A DNA stretch of 64,000 bases from Nostoc sp. NIES-4103. GTDB taxonomy: Bacteria; Cyanobacteriota; Cyanobacteriia; Cyanobacteriales; Nostocaceae. The stretch is from assembly GCF_002368335.1 (NCBI RefSeq), contig NZ_AP018288.1:4017323-4081322 (forward strand), read 5' to 3'. A program made the position numbers and the translations under genes. Shown here in pieces: positions 35,805-44,392 of this stretch (position 1 is the first letter of the stretch; each line of letters opens with the position of its first letter). Below the pieces are notes generated by a model, which saw only the letters and a list, made by a program, of their open reading frames with translations, was not told the origin of the DNA and did no database searches.

Positions 35805-35980
35805 GTTGTTGGACTATTTCATCGAGAGTGTTGGAAGTTTTGGTGTCTTTCCAATGGCTCACTCAAGCATCTTCTTCAAGAATGCCTGAGTTTTCTCATC
35901 AATAATTCAGTTAAATTCAGGACTTGAAATATCAGTTAAATTCAGTTAAATTCAGTTAAATTCAGTTAAATTCAGGTATT
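35805..35980 (-). promoter_or_regulatory. Lectin leader, copy C, with five 10-bp iterons
   Basis: Same block as copy B (35808-35910). Beyond it TTAAATTCAG occurs at 35911 and then four times head to tail at 35936-35975. The 25-bp step between the first and second iteron is identical in copies B and C. It sits about 60-230 bases upstream of the LecA-like gene, whose own sequence is unrelated to that behind copy B. Confidence 0.75.
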
Positions 35981-36185
35981 TTATTGGAAATGACGAATTT
36001 TTCTGAATTTGAGTTAGATTCAGAACTGAAAAATAATTTTTCTGGAACCAACATAATACCAATTCTCAAAATCTTGGCAACACATGAATGATCTGTAGGG
36101 GCGTACAGCTGTACGCCCCTACCCCGCCCATCTGTTGCCTCATTTTAGAGAATTGGTATAACTATTTAATATTTGTGGTTTTACA
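35981..36185. repeat. 28-bp perfect palindrome (36095-36122) before the glycosyltransferase gene
   Basis: GTAGGGGCGTACAG followed directly by its complement, 28 bp without mismatch. Another version is at 17689-17708. It is a dispersed repeat, possibly a protein-binding site or a hairpin element. No other feature seen in this stretch. Confidence 0.7.
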
Positions 36186-37469
36186 ATGAGTAAATATATT
36201 GTGCTGGCTACTGCTGGCTCTTATGGGGATGTATTTCCCTTTATTGCGATCGCTCTACAATTACAAGCACGGGGACATCGTGCTGTCATAGCCACCAGCG
36301 AGATTTTTCGCCAAATTATTGAATCGGAAGGAGTTGAGTTTTGTCCAATCAGACCTGATGGGTATATCAATGTAGAACAAGCAGGACAGTTTATCCACTT
36401 GCTATCAGAGTCTAAACAGGTGCTTGATTATGGCATCAGCTATTTAATGATGCCCCATTTACGGGCAACATATTCTGACTTGATGCAGGTTGCACAAAAA
36501 GCCGATTTATTGGTGACACACCCTCTCGCCTGTGCAGCCAGCCTTGTGGCAGAGAAAACTGCAATTCCCAGAATATCCACCATCCTCTCACCTATCTCGT
36601 TTTTGTCTGCTTATGACTCCCCAAGTGCTTTGGCTATTCCCACCTCTGCTTATGAAAAAGCTTTGACATTAGTTGCTTGCGATAATTACTATAGAAAGCT
36701 TCACTGGCAGTCACGTTTTTGGAGTGCGCCAGTACGACAACTCAGGGCAGAATTAGGTCTAGAACCAAGCACTGATATCCTGTTTGAAGGTCAGCATTCC
36801 CCAGAATTGGTACTAGCTTTGTTTTCTGAGGTTTTAGCCACTCCTCAACCGGACTGGCCTGCTCAAACTCAGGTGACTGGATTTCCTTTCTTTAGTAGTC
36901 GCAACGATCAAGGTTTACCAGAAGAACTAGAGCAGTTTTTGCAAGACGGGCCACCTCCTATCGTTTTCACTTTGGGTTCGTTGATGGTGTGGGCACCGGG
37001 AAACTTTTATTTTGAAGGAGCGATCGCAGCCCAACAATTAGGCTATCGATGTATCTTATTAATGGGGCCAGGAGCGCATTCGATTCCCAAAGACCAACTC
37101 CCAGCTGGAACTTGCGCTGTAGACTACGCCCCTCATGCGGCAATTTTTAATAGAGCTGCGGCCATTGTCCATCATGGTGGTGTAGGAACCACTGCACAAG
37201 CTTTACGCGCAGGTCGCCCCATGCTAGTCATTCCCCACGCCTTTGACCAACCAGATAATGCTGCTCGTGTAGTACGCTTGGGAGTGGCGCGAATGCTTGA
37301 GCGTCAACAGACCACTGCCAATCGTATTGCGACTGAGCTAAAAGCTTTACTATTTGACCCTAGTTATGCAGCTAAAGCCGCAGCAGTCGGTTGTTTAGTA
37401 CAGGCAGAAGATGGTGTCAAAGCTGCGTGCGATGCCATTGAGGCTTATTTGTTACGGCATAGTAAGTAA
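36186..37469 (+). CDS. GT1-family glycosyltransferase (sterol/macrolide-type UDP-glycosyltransferase)
   Basis: Starts with the GT-B N-terminal pattern VLATAGSYGDVFPFIAIALQLQARGH. The C-terminal donor-binding region is FTLGSLMVW ... CAVDYAPHAAIFNRAAAIVHHGGVGTTAQALRAGRPMLVIPHAFDQPDNA. These match UDP-sugar transferases acting on sterols, polyketides or other lipids. Length 427 is normal. It lies near the isoprenoid operon and an SCP2-like gene, so a lipid or isoprenoid acceptor is plausible but unproven. Confidence 0.92.
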   Translation: MSKYIVLATAGSYGDVFPFIAIALQLQARGHRAVIATSEIFRQIIESEGVEFCPIRPDGYINVEQAGQFIHLLSESKQVLDYGISYLMMPHLRATYSDLMQVAQKADLLVTHPLACAASLVAEKTAIPRISTILSPISFLSAYDSPSALAIPTSAYEKALTLVACDNYYRKLHWQSRFWSAPVRQLRAELGLEPSTDILFEGQHSPELVLALFSEVLATPQPDWPAQTQVTGFPFFSSRNDQGLPEELEQFLQDGPPPIVFTLGSLMVWAPGNFYFEGAIAAQQLGYRCILLMGPGAHSIPKDQLPAGTCAVDYAPHAAIFNRAAAIVHHGGVGTTAQALRAGRPMLVIPHAFDQPDNAARVVRLGVARMLERQQTTANRIATELKALLFDPSYAAKAAAVGCLVQAEDGVKAACDAIEAYLLRHSK

Positions 37470-37645
37470 GAAATAGACATGAGTTCGATGAGTACTGTTT
37501 TGACCTCTCCCCCAGCCCCTCTCCTACGAGGAGAGGGGAGTAAAACCCTAGTTTTTTCGTTGCTCCTCCCTCTCGTTACCCAAACGCTTGGCGAACGCCT
37601 TGTAGGAGAGTGAGGTTGGCAGGGTGAGGTAGTAGCGAACTCACA

Positions 37646-38251
37646 TTAACTTGTGTAGGTACTATCCTCGTCTGGTGGATAGACCTCAATACCAAGTACA
37701 TCTGTGGGCACTTGACGAATGAGTTCACCGTAGGATGATATTTGGTGTTCTAGAGAAAGGCAAGGCGGAACCGAAGACAGATGTAACCAGGATTGTTCAA
37801 ATTCTCTCCACAAATGCCGCAACTGTGGATTAATCGCACTGTCGGCTAAGATTCCAAGTATCACTTGATGAATACCCAACAAGTCTTGTAAACTACCGCG
37901 CAGATGAATCTTCTGTTTCCCTACTGCTGCATCAAAGGTCAATCTACCAGTAATCACATCTCGTAGAGTTTCCGCGGAGGTCTTAAAATTGACTGACTCC
38001 ACTCCCTCTAGATATTCACACTCAATTTGCAGTTGTTCACCGCCTTGTGCCCGCACTTGCAATTGAATGTCATCTAGGTCAATAACAGCATTTTTACCCG
38101 AAACCGTCTGCACTAAGTCTCTCCAAGTTGAACCTTGTTGAGTTCGCAGAGTTTCTATCAGACGATGCAGCCATTGAGCTAGCTGTATATGTGCGTCTTG
38201 TGATTGACTTTGCATTAACTTTCGTAAGGCTTTTGAGATTTGGCTTGGCAA
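37646..38251 (-). CDS. SCP2-like (sterol carrier protein fold) protein
   Basis: A 201-residue soluble protein. The stretch VDLDD-type strand ... VNFKTSAETLRDVITGRLTFDAAVGKQKIHLRGSLQDLLGIHQVI follows the SCP2 pattern (D...i..s...l.dlltGrls...A...gkl.l.Gd...l..l). SCP2 domains hold lipids in a hydrophobic tunnel. The N-terminal 45 residues are helical (LMQSQSQDAHIQLAQWLHRLIETL). Convergent with the GT1 gene. The assignment rests on pattern only. Confidence 0.6.
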   Translation of the reverse strand: MPSQISKALRKLMQSQSQDAHIQLAQWLHRLIETLRTQQGSTWRDLVQTVSGKNAVIDLDDIQLQVRAQGGEQLQIECEYLEGVESVNFKTSAETLRDVITGRLTFDAAVGKQKIHLRGSLQDLLGIHQVILGILADSAINPQLRHLWREFEQSWLHLSSVPPCLSLEHQISSYGELIRQVPTDVLGIEVYPPDEDSTYTS

Positions 38252-38700
38252 TTCAGTTGAAATCTAGTATTCAACAATACAGTGTTCGCATTCACATTAC
38301 AAGTCGAATAACAGTATATTTACAGATTAAGTATTTTTCGTTCTCAACCATAGATTTTGACCCCGCTTCCATTCCTCTCCCCTACAAGGGGAGAGGCTTT
38401 GATACCTGGTTTTAATTTTTCTGTGATGGTATGAAACGACTCTGCTTTGGATAAATCCGCAGGATAGGCACGGAAGTAGAGGATAGAGGGAGTTTTGGCT
38501 GTTGATGCGATCGCTACCTCAAAATTAGCTTGCTTTTTAAATTCGTCTGTGATAACTTTTGCTTGTAGCATAAACAACTGTTTTCCGAGCGGTTTACCGT
38601 TGTTTAAGCAACTGATATCACAGCTAAATGGGCGGTTAATTTCGAGAGTACTGGAGTTTATCTCTAGGCTCTCATCCTTATAAGTTAAGGGGTGTAAAAG
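38252..38700. other. Gene-poor stretch with a hairpin repeat and a possible minus-strand remnant
   Basis: CCTCTCCCCTACAAGGGGAGAGG (about 38375-38397) with its flank (CCCGCTTCCATT) is the same module found inside the MITE at 47006-47170. On the minus strand 38577-38344 a 77-codon frame begins LQAKVITDEFKKQANFEVAIA and runs into that hairpin. The first 55 residues look protein-like, so it may be a gene fragment truncated by the repeat. I do not recognise it. Confidence 0.35.
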
Positions 38701-39066
38701 TTGTTGAATCAGTTTAAAAAGTTCTTACTGTTATTGCCACAGCGCTCAGCTATAGGCTTCAATGCTTTATTGTTTACCACTTATTGGCTAGGCTTGACAA
38801 TCTCTGGTTGCGCTTCGACTAACTCGGCTAATTCTGCAAATACTACCGCCACAAATGTGAGTAACCAAACTCAAGAGAAAACCGGTTTGATTCGCCTGGG
38901 ATTTCAAAAGGGAGGCGCGGTGCCAATTGCTCGTCAAAGAGGCGAGTTAGCAAAGAAACTTACAGCTCAAAATATCAAAGTTGAATGGGCTGGCCCCTTT
39001 GACCGATGTGCTACTTTACTCCAAGCAATTAATGCGAACCAAGCTGATATAGGCGGGTGTGGATGA
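38701..39066 (+). pseudogene. Truncated sulfonate-type ABC substrate-binding lipoprotein (SsuA-like), N-terminal third only
   Basis: Starts at TTG with AAGGGG upstream. It has a hydrophobic signal ending TISGC (lipobox) and the SsuA-like start TGLIRLGFQKGGAVPIARQRGELAKKL ... LLQAINANQADIGGCG. It then stops in a GGGGGATGA tandem repeat. A full protein is about 330-370 residues, as the paralogue at 42202 shows. At least two thirds are missing, so it cannot form the binding cleft. The repeat evidently replaced the rest. Confidence 0.82.
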
Positions 39067-39105
39067 GGGGGATGAGGGGGATGAGGGAGATGGGGGAGAT
39101 GGGGG
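39060..39105. repeat. GGGGGATGA / GGGAGATGG tandem repeat that ends the truncated ssuA-like gene
   Basis: About five 9-bp units. The same unit is found at 2055-2080 and 63223-63265 (inside the polyketide synthase gene). Confidence 0.8.
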
Positions 39106-39148
39106 GATGGGGAGAATTACAACTGACTAATGACTAAAGAGGTATGTT

Positions 39149-40270
39149 ATGTCGATTGAATTTATTGGGATGATTGGAACGCGACAAGTGTCTGAGTTGG
39201 ATGGACCGACAGTCTCTATAACTGGTGGTTCGATAGATCCAGCTTATGTCCGCAAGTTTGCCCAAGCTCATGAAGATGGCGGTTTTGATCGGGTACTCGT
39301 TGGTTATGGCTCAACTGGCCCTGATGGTTTAACGGTGGCTGCGTTTGCGGCGGCTGCAACAGAACGGTTAAAGTTTTTAATCGCACACCGCCCTGGCTTT
39401 GTGGCTCCTACTCTCTTCGCCCGTAAGGCAGCAACTCTTGATCATTTTACTAATGGTCGGATTGCGGTACATATTATTACAGGTGGTAGTGATGCGGAAC
39501 AACAACGCGATGGAGACTGGCTCGACCATGATACCCGCTATCGCCGTACTGACGAATATCTCGATATTGTGCGTCGGGTGTGGACTGATGCTACTCCCTT
39601 CGATTACGATGGCGAGTTCTATCGGGTGAAAAATGCTTACTCGGATGTGAAGCCTCTCCAACAACCCCACATACCTATCTATTTTGGAGGCGCTTCTGGT
39701 GCAGCGGTAGCTGTGGGTGCAAAATATAGTGATGTCTATGCCATGTGGGGGGAACCTATTGCGGCAATTAAGGAACGAATTAGTGAGGTAAAAGCTGCCG
39801 CACCACCAGGGCGTTCTTTACGGTTCAGTGTGTCGCTACGTCCGATTCTGGGTGATACTGAGGAGAAAGCCTGGGAAAGAGCGCGTTCTATCCTATCGCG
39901 GGTTAAGGAAATTCGGGCTGCTAAAACAGAAAACCAGCTACCAACAACTGCCTACTTGAATTCAGCACGTCCGCAAGCAGTGGGTTCTCATCGCTTGTTA
40001 CAGTTTGCCCAAGAAAGTGAAATCTACGATAAGCGCTTGTGGACACCAATTGCTGCTGCTACTGGCGCTTATGGCAATACTACTGCTTTGGTTGGAACTC
40101 CAGAACAAGTAGCAGAATCTTTGGTAGATTACTACGAGGTAGGGGTCACCACTCTGTTGATTCGGGGGTTCGACCCATTGGGGGATGCGATCGCCTACGG
40201 TCGTGATGTAATTCCCTTAGTACGAGCAGAAGTCCAACGGCGAGAACGACAAGCAACTGTTGTGGCTTAA
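39149..40270 (+). CDS. LLM-class flavin-dependent monooxygenase (SsuD-like alkanesulfonate monooxygenase)
   Basis: Releases sulfite from alkanesulfonates with FMNH2 and oxygen, by family. Typical SsuD-type blocks: FAQAHEDGGFDRVLVGYGSTGPDG, IAHRPGFVAPTLFARKAATLDHFTNGRIAVHIITGG, DEYLDIVRRVWT, YFGGASGAAVAVGAKYSDVYAMWGEP. Length 373 is normal. It follows the truncated binding protein and heads a short operon with a PLMP fragment, a cupin and a class II aldolase. No ssuB/ssuC transporter genes are in the window. Confidence 0.9.
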   Translation: MSIEFIGMIGTRQVSELDGPTVSITGGSIDPAYVRKFAQAHEDGGFDRVLVGYGSTGPDGLTVAAFAAAATERLKFLIAHRPGFVAPTLFARKAATLDHFTNGRIAVHIITGGSDAEQQRDGDWLDHDTRYRRTDEYLDIVRRVWTDATPFDYDGEFYRVKNAYSDVKPLQQPHIPIYFGGASGAAVAVGAKYSDVYAMWGEPIAAIKERISEVKAAAPPGRSLRFSVSLRPILGDTEEKAWERARSILSRVKEIRAAKTENQLPTTAYLNSARPQAVGSHRLLQFAQESEIYDKRLWTPIAAATGAYGNTTALVGTPEQVAESLVDYYEVGVTTLLIRGFDPLGDAIAYGRDVIPLVRAEVQRRERQATVVA

Positions 40271-40297
40271 TCAATCTACTCGTAAGGAGTCTAATAG

Positions 40298-40555
40298 ATG
40301 ACTAAGGTTATGATTCTCGATGTTAACAAACAACCTTTGTACCCAGTACGCATCAGCCATGCCAGGATGCTATTATCACAGGGTAAAGCTGCGGTATTCC
40401 AGCGATATCCCTTTACAATTATTCTCAAGGAAGCTCTTTCCCACCCTATGTTTGAGCAACTAGGCTTGAAAATTGCTCCTGATGCTGTTGTGACTACGGC
40501 TAAGAAAACTAATACTAATTTGATTCACTTCCCCCAACGAGGAAGAGGAAGATAA
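40298..40555 (+). CDS. Stand-alone IscB/RRXRR-type PLMP domain with decayed RuvC-I motif (85 residues)
   Basis: Residues 4-45 match the PLMP domain at the start of IscB and RRXRR/HNH proteins: KQPLYPVRISHARMLLSQG, then KAAVFQRYPFTIIL. In IscB this is followed by L-x-L-K-I-D-P-G-S-x-T-T-G, the first RuvC motif. Here it is LGLKIAPDAVVTTAK (55-69), with the catalytic Asp replaced by Ala. The protein ends soon after (FPQRGRGR). It has its own AAGGAG site and lies between the monooxygenase (27 bases) and the cupin gene, whose ATG follows its stop codon directly. So it is embedded in the operon. Remnant or domesticated small protein. Confidence 0.68.
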   Translation: MTKVMILDVNKQPLYPVRISHARMLLSQGKAAVFQRYPFTIILKEALSHPMFEQLGLKIAPDAVVTTAKKTNTNLIHFPQRGRGR

Positions 40556-41218
40556 ATGACACACACCATCCTGGAACCACTACCGGAAGACCAATGGTTT
40601 ATTGATAGTCAAGAACTGCGTTCTTTTGTAGCGACAGTGCGGGAAATTAGCGCCAGCACAACAGAAAACCGCACGCAGACCTTAGCTAGATTAGAACCCT
40701 ATTTTCAAGAGTTGCTGCAACAGCAGGAATGGTTAAGCGAAAAATTCATGCAAGTCAATCCGGATAGCAGGATGGGTGGTGGTATAGGTCAATGGCTGCT
40801 TTATCGCGCACGCTTACGTTCTTTAACCGTGTTTAGCTTGGTAATTCCTCCCGGTTCAACAACTCCTGTCCATGACCATCTGGCTTGGGGTTTAATTGGT
40901 TTATACAAAGGCAACCAGCAAGAAACTGTCTATCGTCGTGTAGATAGCGCTGATACAGAAGGACATGCAGAATTAGAAGTGGTTGAAGAGCGATCGCTCC
41001 TACCAGGTGATATCTACCGTCTGTTACCTCCAGCTGGGGATATTCACGCTGTCAAAACTACATCCGAGACGGCATCTGTATCTATCCATGTGTTGGGTAA
41101 TGATACTGGCTGTATTTGGCGTCACCAGTTCATCCCTGAATACAAGAGCGTCAAATCGTTTCGTTCTGGTTATTCCAATGCTCCTTGCAAAGAGGAGGAA
41201 GAAAAAGAATATGCCTAA
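40556..41218 (+). CDS. Cysteine-dioxygenase-like cupin
   Basis: A 220-residue cupin with VIPPGSTTPVHDHLAWGLIGLYKGNQQETVYRR (two His of the iron site) and GDIHAVKTT (third His). This is the pattern of type I cysteine dioxygenase and related thiol dioxygenases, which oxidise a thiol to a sulfinate. The ATG directly follows the stop of the PLMP fragment with GAGGAAGAGGAAG upstream. The gene overlaps the aldolase start by 8 bases. The operon suggests thiol or sulfonate breakdown. Confidence 0.83.
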   Translation: MTHTILEPLPEDQWFIDSQELRSFVATVREISASTTENRTQTLARLEPYFQELLQQQEWLSEKFMQVNPDSRMGGGIGQWLLYRARLRSLTVFSLVIPPGSTTPVHDHLAWGLIGLYKGNQQETVYRRVDSADTEGHAELEVVEERSLLPGDIYRLLPPAGDIHAVKTTSETASVSIHVLGNDTGCIWRHQFIPEYKSVKSFRSGYSNAPCKEEEEKEYA

Positions 41219-41972
41219 ATACAACAGACCCCAACCTCCAGTATTTGAGCGAGTTGAAGATGAACGTCTACACCGCAAGCAACGCCTAGCTGCGGCCTTT
41301 CGTTTATTTGGCAAGTTCGGGTTTAGCGAAGGAACAGCAGGTCATATCACAGCTCGCGATCCTGAGTTTACAGACCATTTCTGGGTAAATCCCTTTGGAA
41401 TGTACTTTGGTCATATTCGTGTCTCTGACCTGATATTAGTGAACAAAGAAGGCGATGTGGTTAAAGGTGATGCTGCTGTGAATCGCGCCGCCTTCGTTAT
41501 TCATTCCCAAATTCACGAAGCTAGACCTGATATAGTAGCTGCGGCACATGCTCATTCAGTATACGGTAAAGCTTGGTCTAGTTTGGGTCGCCTACTTGAC
41601 CCGCTAACTCAGGATTCCTGCTCTTTCTATGAAGATCATGCCTTGTTTGATGATTATACAGGTGTTGTTTTAGATACCTCTGAAGGCAAGCGACTAGCGG
41701 AACACTTGGGTCATAAAAAAGCAATCATCCTGAAAAATCACGGCATTCTCACCGTGGGACACACAGTAGATGAAGCTGCTTGGTGGTACATTACTTTAGA
41801 GCGATCGTGCCAAGCCCAACTTTTGGCTGAAGCTGCGGGTAGACCCCATATCATCAACCACGAAACAGCACGTTTAGCACAAAATCAAGTGGGATCACAT
41901 GCAAGTGGATGGTTCAGCTTTCAGCCACTCTACGAAAGAATTGTGCGCGAAGAACCTGATTTACTCGATTAG
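41211..41972 (+). CDS. Class II aldolase/adducin family protein
   Basis: Zinc-dependent aldolase fold. Conserved features are GTAGHITARDPE, AAAHAHSVYGKAWS (metal-binding HxH), EDHALFDDYTG and LKNHGILTVGHTVDEAAWW (third His region). The open frame continues upstream to 40983 inside the cupin gene. The true start is ATG at 41211, which has AGAGGAGG upstream and gives MPKYNRPQPPVFERVEDERLHRKQRLA, 253 residues. Last gene of the operon. It probably cleaves or isomerises a small hydroxy-keto compound released upstream. Confidence 0.88.
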   Translation: MPKYNRPQPPVFERVEDERLHRKQRLAAAFRLFGKFGFSEGTAGHITARDPEFTDHFWVNPFGMYFGHIRVSDLILVNKEGDVVKGDAAVNRAAFVIHSQIHEARPDIVAAAHAHSVYGKAWSSLGRLLDPLTQDSCSFYEDHALFDDYTGVVLDTSEGKRLAEHLGHKKAIILKNHGILTVGHTVDEAAWWYITLERSCQAQLLAEAAGRPHIINHETARLAQNQVGSHASGWFSFQPLYERIVREEPDLLD

Positions 41973-42150
41973 GGGACTAGGGACTGGGTACTAGGGACTA
42001 GGGACTGGGGACTAGTATTTTTATTCAGCAACGCCAGGTGCTACAACGGAGGGAACCTCCGCAACGCACTGGCTCCTCAGCATTTTGCTATGAGGTTCAA
42101 AGTAAAAAATTATTTTTTGGCTTTTCTATGACTAGTATTTAATTATATAC

Positions 42151-42180
42151 TACGGTAAACCGATAAATTTATAGTATTTA
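42151..42180 (+). promoter_or_regulatory. Operator-like element before the sulfonate-binding protein, copy 1
   Basis: TACGGTAAACCGATA followed by AATTTATAGTATTTA. It holds CGGT-AA-ACCG as an inner inverted repeat and an outer AT-rich dyad. Fifteen bases (TACGGTAAACCGATA) recur exactly at 47421 with a similar second half. It lies 22-51 bases upstream of the ORF start. Confidence 0.65.
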
Positions 42181-42201
42181 AATAGTAAAAAAATCATCTC
42201 A

Positions 42202-43314
42202 ATGATCAGCTTATTTTTTCGCCGCTTATTCTCGAAGTGGATATTTTTGATGAAATCCACTCATTTGCAATTGAGAAACAGACAAAAATCCTTCTTATTT
42301 TTACCAATTACAGGGGCTTTTATTACAGGTCTTTGTCTCAGCTTGCTATTCGCAGCTTGTTCATCACCATCAACAGTTAACTCCCCTGATGCAAATACTC
42401 AGTCAGCTAGTAATCCTGCTCCTACTAAAGTAAATGTATTACGATTTGGCTATCAAAAATCTAATATTCTGATCAAAGCTAAGGGTGTATTAGAAAAGCG
42501 TTTGTCGCCAGAAGGAGTATCTGTAAATTGGATTGAATTTCCTGCGGGGCCGCAACTACTAGAAGCAATGAATGTAGGTAGTATAGACGTTGGACATGTA
42601 GGAGAATCACCACCAATATTTGCTCAAGCAGCAGGAGCATCATTAACTTATATAGCAGGAATTGCTGCTAGCCCTGCTGGTTCAGCAATTCTTGTTCCTC
42701 AAAATTCCCCAATCAAACAATTGACTGACCTCAAAGGCAAAAAAATTGCTTTTCAAAAAGGTTCTAGCGCTCATTTATTGTTAGTCCAAGCATTAAAAAA
42801 AGCAGGATTGCAATATAGTGAAATTCAACCTATATATCTACCACCTGCTGATGCCCGTGCTGCCTTTGTCAAAGGCAGTGTTGATGCTTGGGTAATTTGG
42901 GATCCCTTTTATGCAGCAGCACAAGAAGCAACAAAAGCCAGAGTGCTGATTGATGGCACAGGAATTAATAAACAGGGTGGCTATTATTTAGGAGACCGCA
43001 AGTTTGTGACTGAAAATCCAGCAGTTGTGAAGGCAGTTTTAGAGGAAATCCAGAAGTTGGAAGAATGGTCTAAAAAGCATCAAGAAGAAGTAGCACAAAC
43101 TCTATCGCCTGTATTAGGAATTGATATTGAAACCATGAGAAAGGCAACTAATCGGCGGACTTTTGGGATTGTGCCAATTGACGACAACCTGATAAATTTA
43201 CAACAAGAGGTCGCAGATACCTATTATCAATTGAAATTGATTCCTAAACAGGTTAATGTCAAAGAAGCAGTACTGACAAAAGAACAATACGCTGCATTTT
43301 CACCCAAGATTTAA
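42202..43314 (+). CDS. Sulfonate-type ABC transporter substrate-binding lipoprotein (SsuA-like)
   Basis: Signal sequence with lipobox (SLLFAACSS). The binding fold follows: LRFGYQKSNILIKAKGVLEKRL, then FPAGPQLLEAMNVGSIDVGHVGESPPIFAQAAGA, AFQKGSSAHLLLVQAL and VDAWVIWDPFYAAAQ. These are SsuA/TauA-type features. An ATG at residue 17 (MKSTHLQLRN) is a reasonable alternative start, closer to the signal. It is orphan: no permease or ATPase gene is near. It is preceded by an operator-like element shared with the 47565 gene. Confidence 0.92.
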   Translation: MISLFFRRLFSKWIFLMKSTHLQLRNRQKSFLFLPITGAFITGLCLSLLFAACSSPSTVNSPDANTQSASNPAPTKVNVLRFGYQKSNILIKAKGVLEKRLSPEGVSVNWIEFPAGPQLLEAMNVGSIDVGHVGESPPIFAQAAGASLTYIAGIAASPAGSAILVPQNSPIKQLTDLKGKKIAFQKGSSAHLLLVQALKKAGLQYSEIQPIYLPPADARAAFVKGSVDAWVIWDPFYAAAQEATKARVLIDGTGINKQGGYYLGDRKFVTENPAVVKAVLEEIQKLEEWSKKHQEEVAQTLSPVLGIDIETMRKATNRRTFGIVPIDDNLINLQQEVADTYYQLKLIPKQVNVKEAVLTKEQYAAFSPKI

Positions 43315-43399
43315 AGTTAATTTGATGGCTGATGACTGATGGCGGTCTACTCAAATCTGCATTTTACTTAGGGTGGGAACTAACAAATAAATAAATGTC

Positions 43400-43480
43400 C
43401 CAAATTTTCTTTTGGGATAGGTGTCCTCACCCGTCCTTTGTCTAAAGGGCGGGCAAGATGCCCACCCCACAATTGAGGAT
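43400..43480. repeat. Second, diverged copy of the hairpin element at 24440
   Basis: TTTTGGGATAGGTGTCCTC, then ACCCGTCCTTTGTCTAAAGG and GCGGGCAAGATGCCCACCCC, correspond to the element at 24440-24516 with base changes in both arms. AATAAATAAAT and AATTTATTTATT near 43388 and 43482 form outer inverted ends. Confidence 0.6.
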
Positions 43481-43551
43481 AATTTATTTATTGGAAATCC
43501 GATAACAAATATTGAATTGTTTTACTTTATCGTTGATACTTTGCACTTACT

Positions 43552-44373
43552 ATGACTCATCCCACAGAACTACTGCGATCGCGCTACGGTGAAATTCCCT
43601 TCAATTCTGAAATTGCATGGAACGAATCTTTAACAACATTGCTGTCTCACCGTTCCATCCGTGCTTATTTATCTGACCCTTTACCACCGGGAACCCTGGA
43701 ATTGTTAGTTGCTGCGGCTCAATCTGCATCTACTTCTTCAAATCTGCAAACATGGAGTGTGGTAGCGGTAGAAGATCCACTGCGGAAAGAAGAGTTATCA
43801 AAGCTAGCAGGAAATCAAGCACACATCAGACAAGCTCCATTATTCTTGGTTTGGTTAGCAGATTTAGCTCGCATAGCTCACGTTGCTGACAGTCGTGGCA
43901 TATCTCATGATGCTTTAGAATACTTGGAAATGTTTGTGATGGCAACCGTTGATGCCACATTGGCGGCGCAAAACGCAGCGGTGGCGGCTGAGTCTCTGGG
44001 GTTGGGAACAGTATATATCGGTGGCATCCGCAACAAGCCGGAAGAGGTAGCAAGGGTAATTAATTTGCCTAGCTCTGTGTATGCTGTATTTGGGTTGTGT
44101 GTAGGCTATCCTAATCCGGAAGTGGCGGCTGCGGTGAAGCCACGTTTACCCCAGTCTGCGGTGCTGCACCGCGAAACATATAAATTAGCAGACCAAGATG
44201 ATGCGATCGCTCACTACAACAACATCATCAAAGAGTTCTATACTGAACAAAAGATGAATATTCCTGGCGATTGGTCAGAACACTCAGCCCAAAGGATTGC
44301 AACTGTAGAGTCTTTAAGAGGACGCGATCGCTTGCGTGAAGCCCTCAATAATCTCGGCTTTAAGTTGCGTTAA
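43552..44373 (+). CDS. Nitroreductase family protein (NfsA-like)
   Basis: FMN-dependent NADPH reductase. Conserved: LSHRSIRAYLSDPLPPGTLELLVAAAQSASTSSNLQTWSVVAVED (FMN phosphate Arg), QAPLFLVWLADLAR, AAQNAAVAAESLGLGTVYIGGIRN and PSSVYAVFGLCVGYPNP. Length 273 and the C-terminal GRDRLREALNNLGFKLR fit the NfsA/FRP subgroup. It is followed by an SDR gene 19 bases later. In this region it could supply reduced flavin to the monooxygenase, which is inference. Confidence 0.92.
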   Translation: MTHPTELLRSRYGEIPFNSEIAWNESLTTLLSHRSIRAYLSDPLPPGTLELLVAAAQSASTSSNLQTWSVVAVEDPLRKEELSKLAGNQAHIRQAPLFLVWLADLARIAHVADSRGISHDALEYLEMFVMATVDATLAAQNAAVAAESLGLGTVYIGGIRNKPEEVARVINLPSSVYAVFGLCVGYPNPEVAAAVKPRLPQSAVLHRETYKLADQDDAIAHYNNIIKEFYTEQKMNIPGDWSEHSAQRIATVESLRGRDRLREALNNLGFKLR

Positions 44374-44392
44374 AATTACAAGGCAAAAAATT

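Noticed and set aside
40983..41210. Longer start for the class II aldolase
   Set aside because: It would overlap the cupin gene by 236 bp. The ATG at 41211 has a strong AGAGGAGG site and matches the family start.
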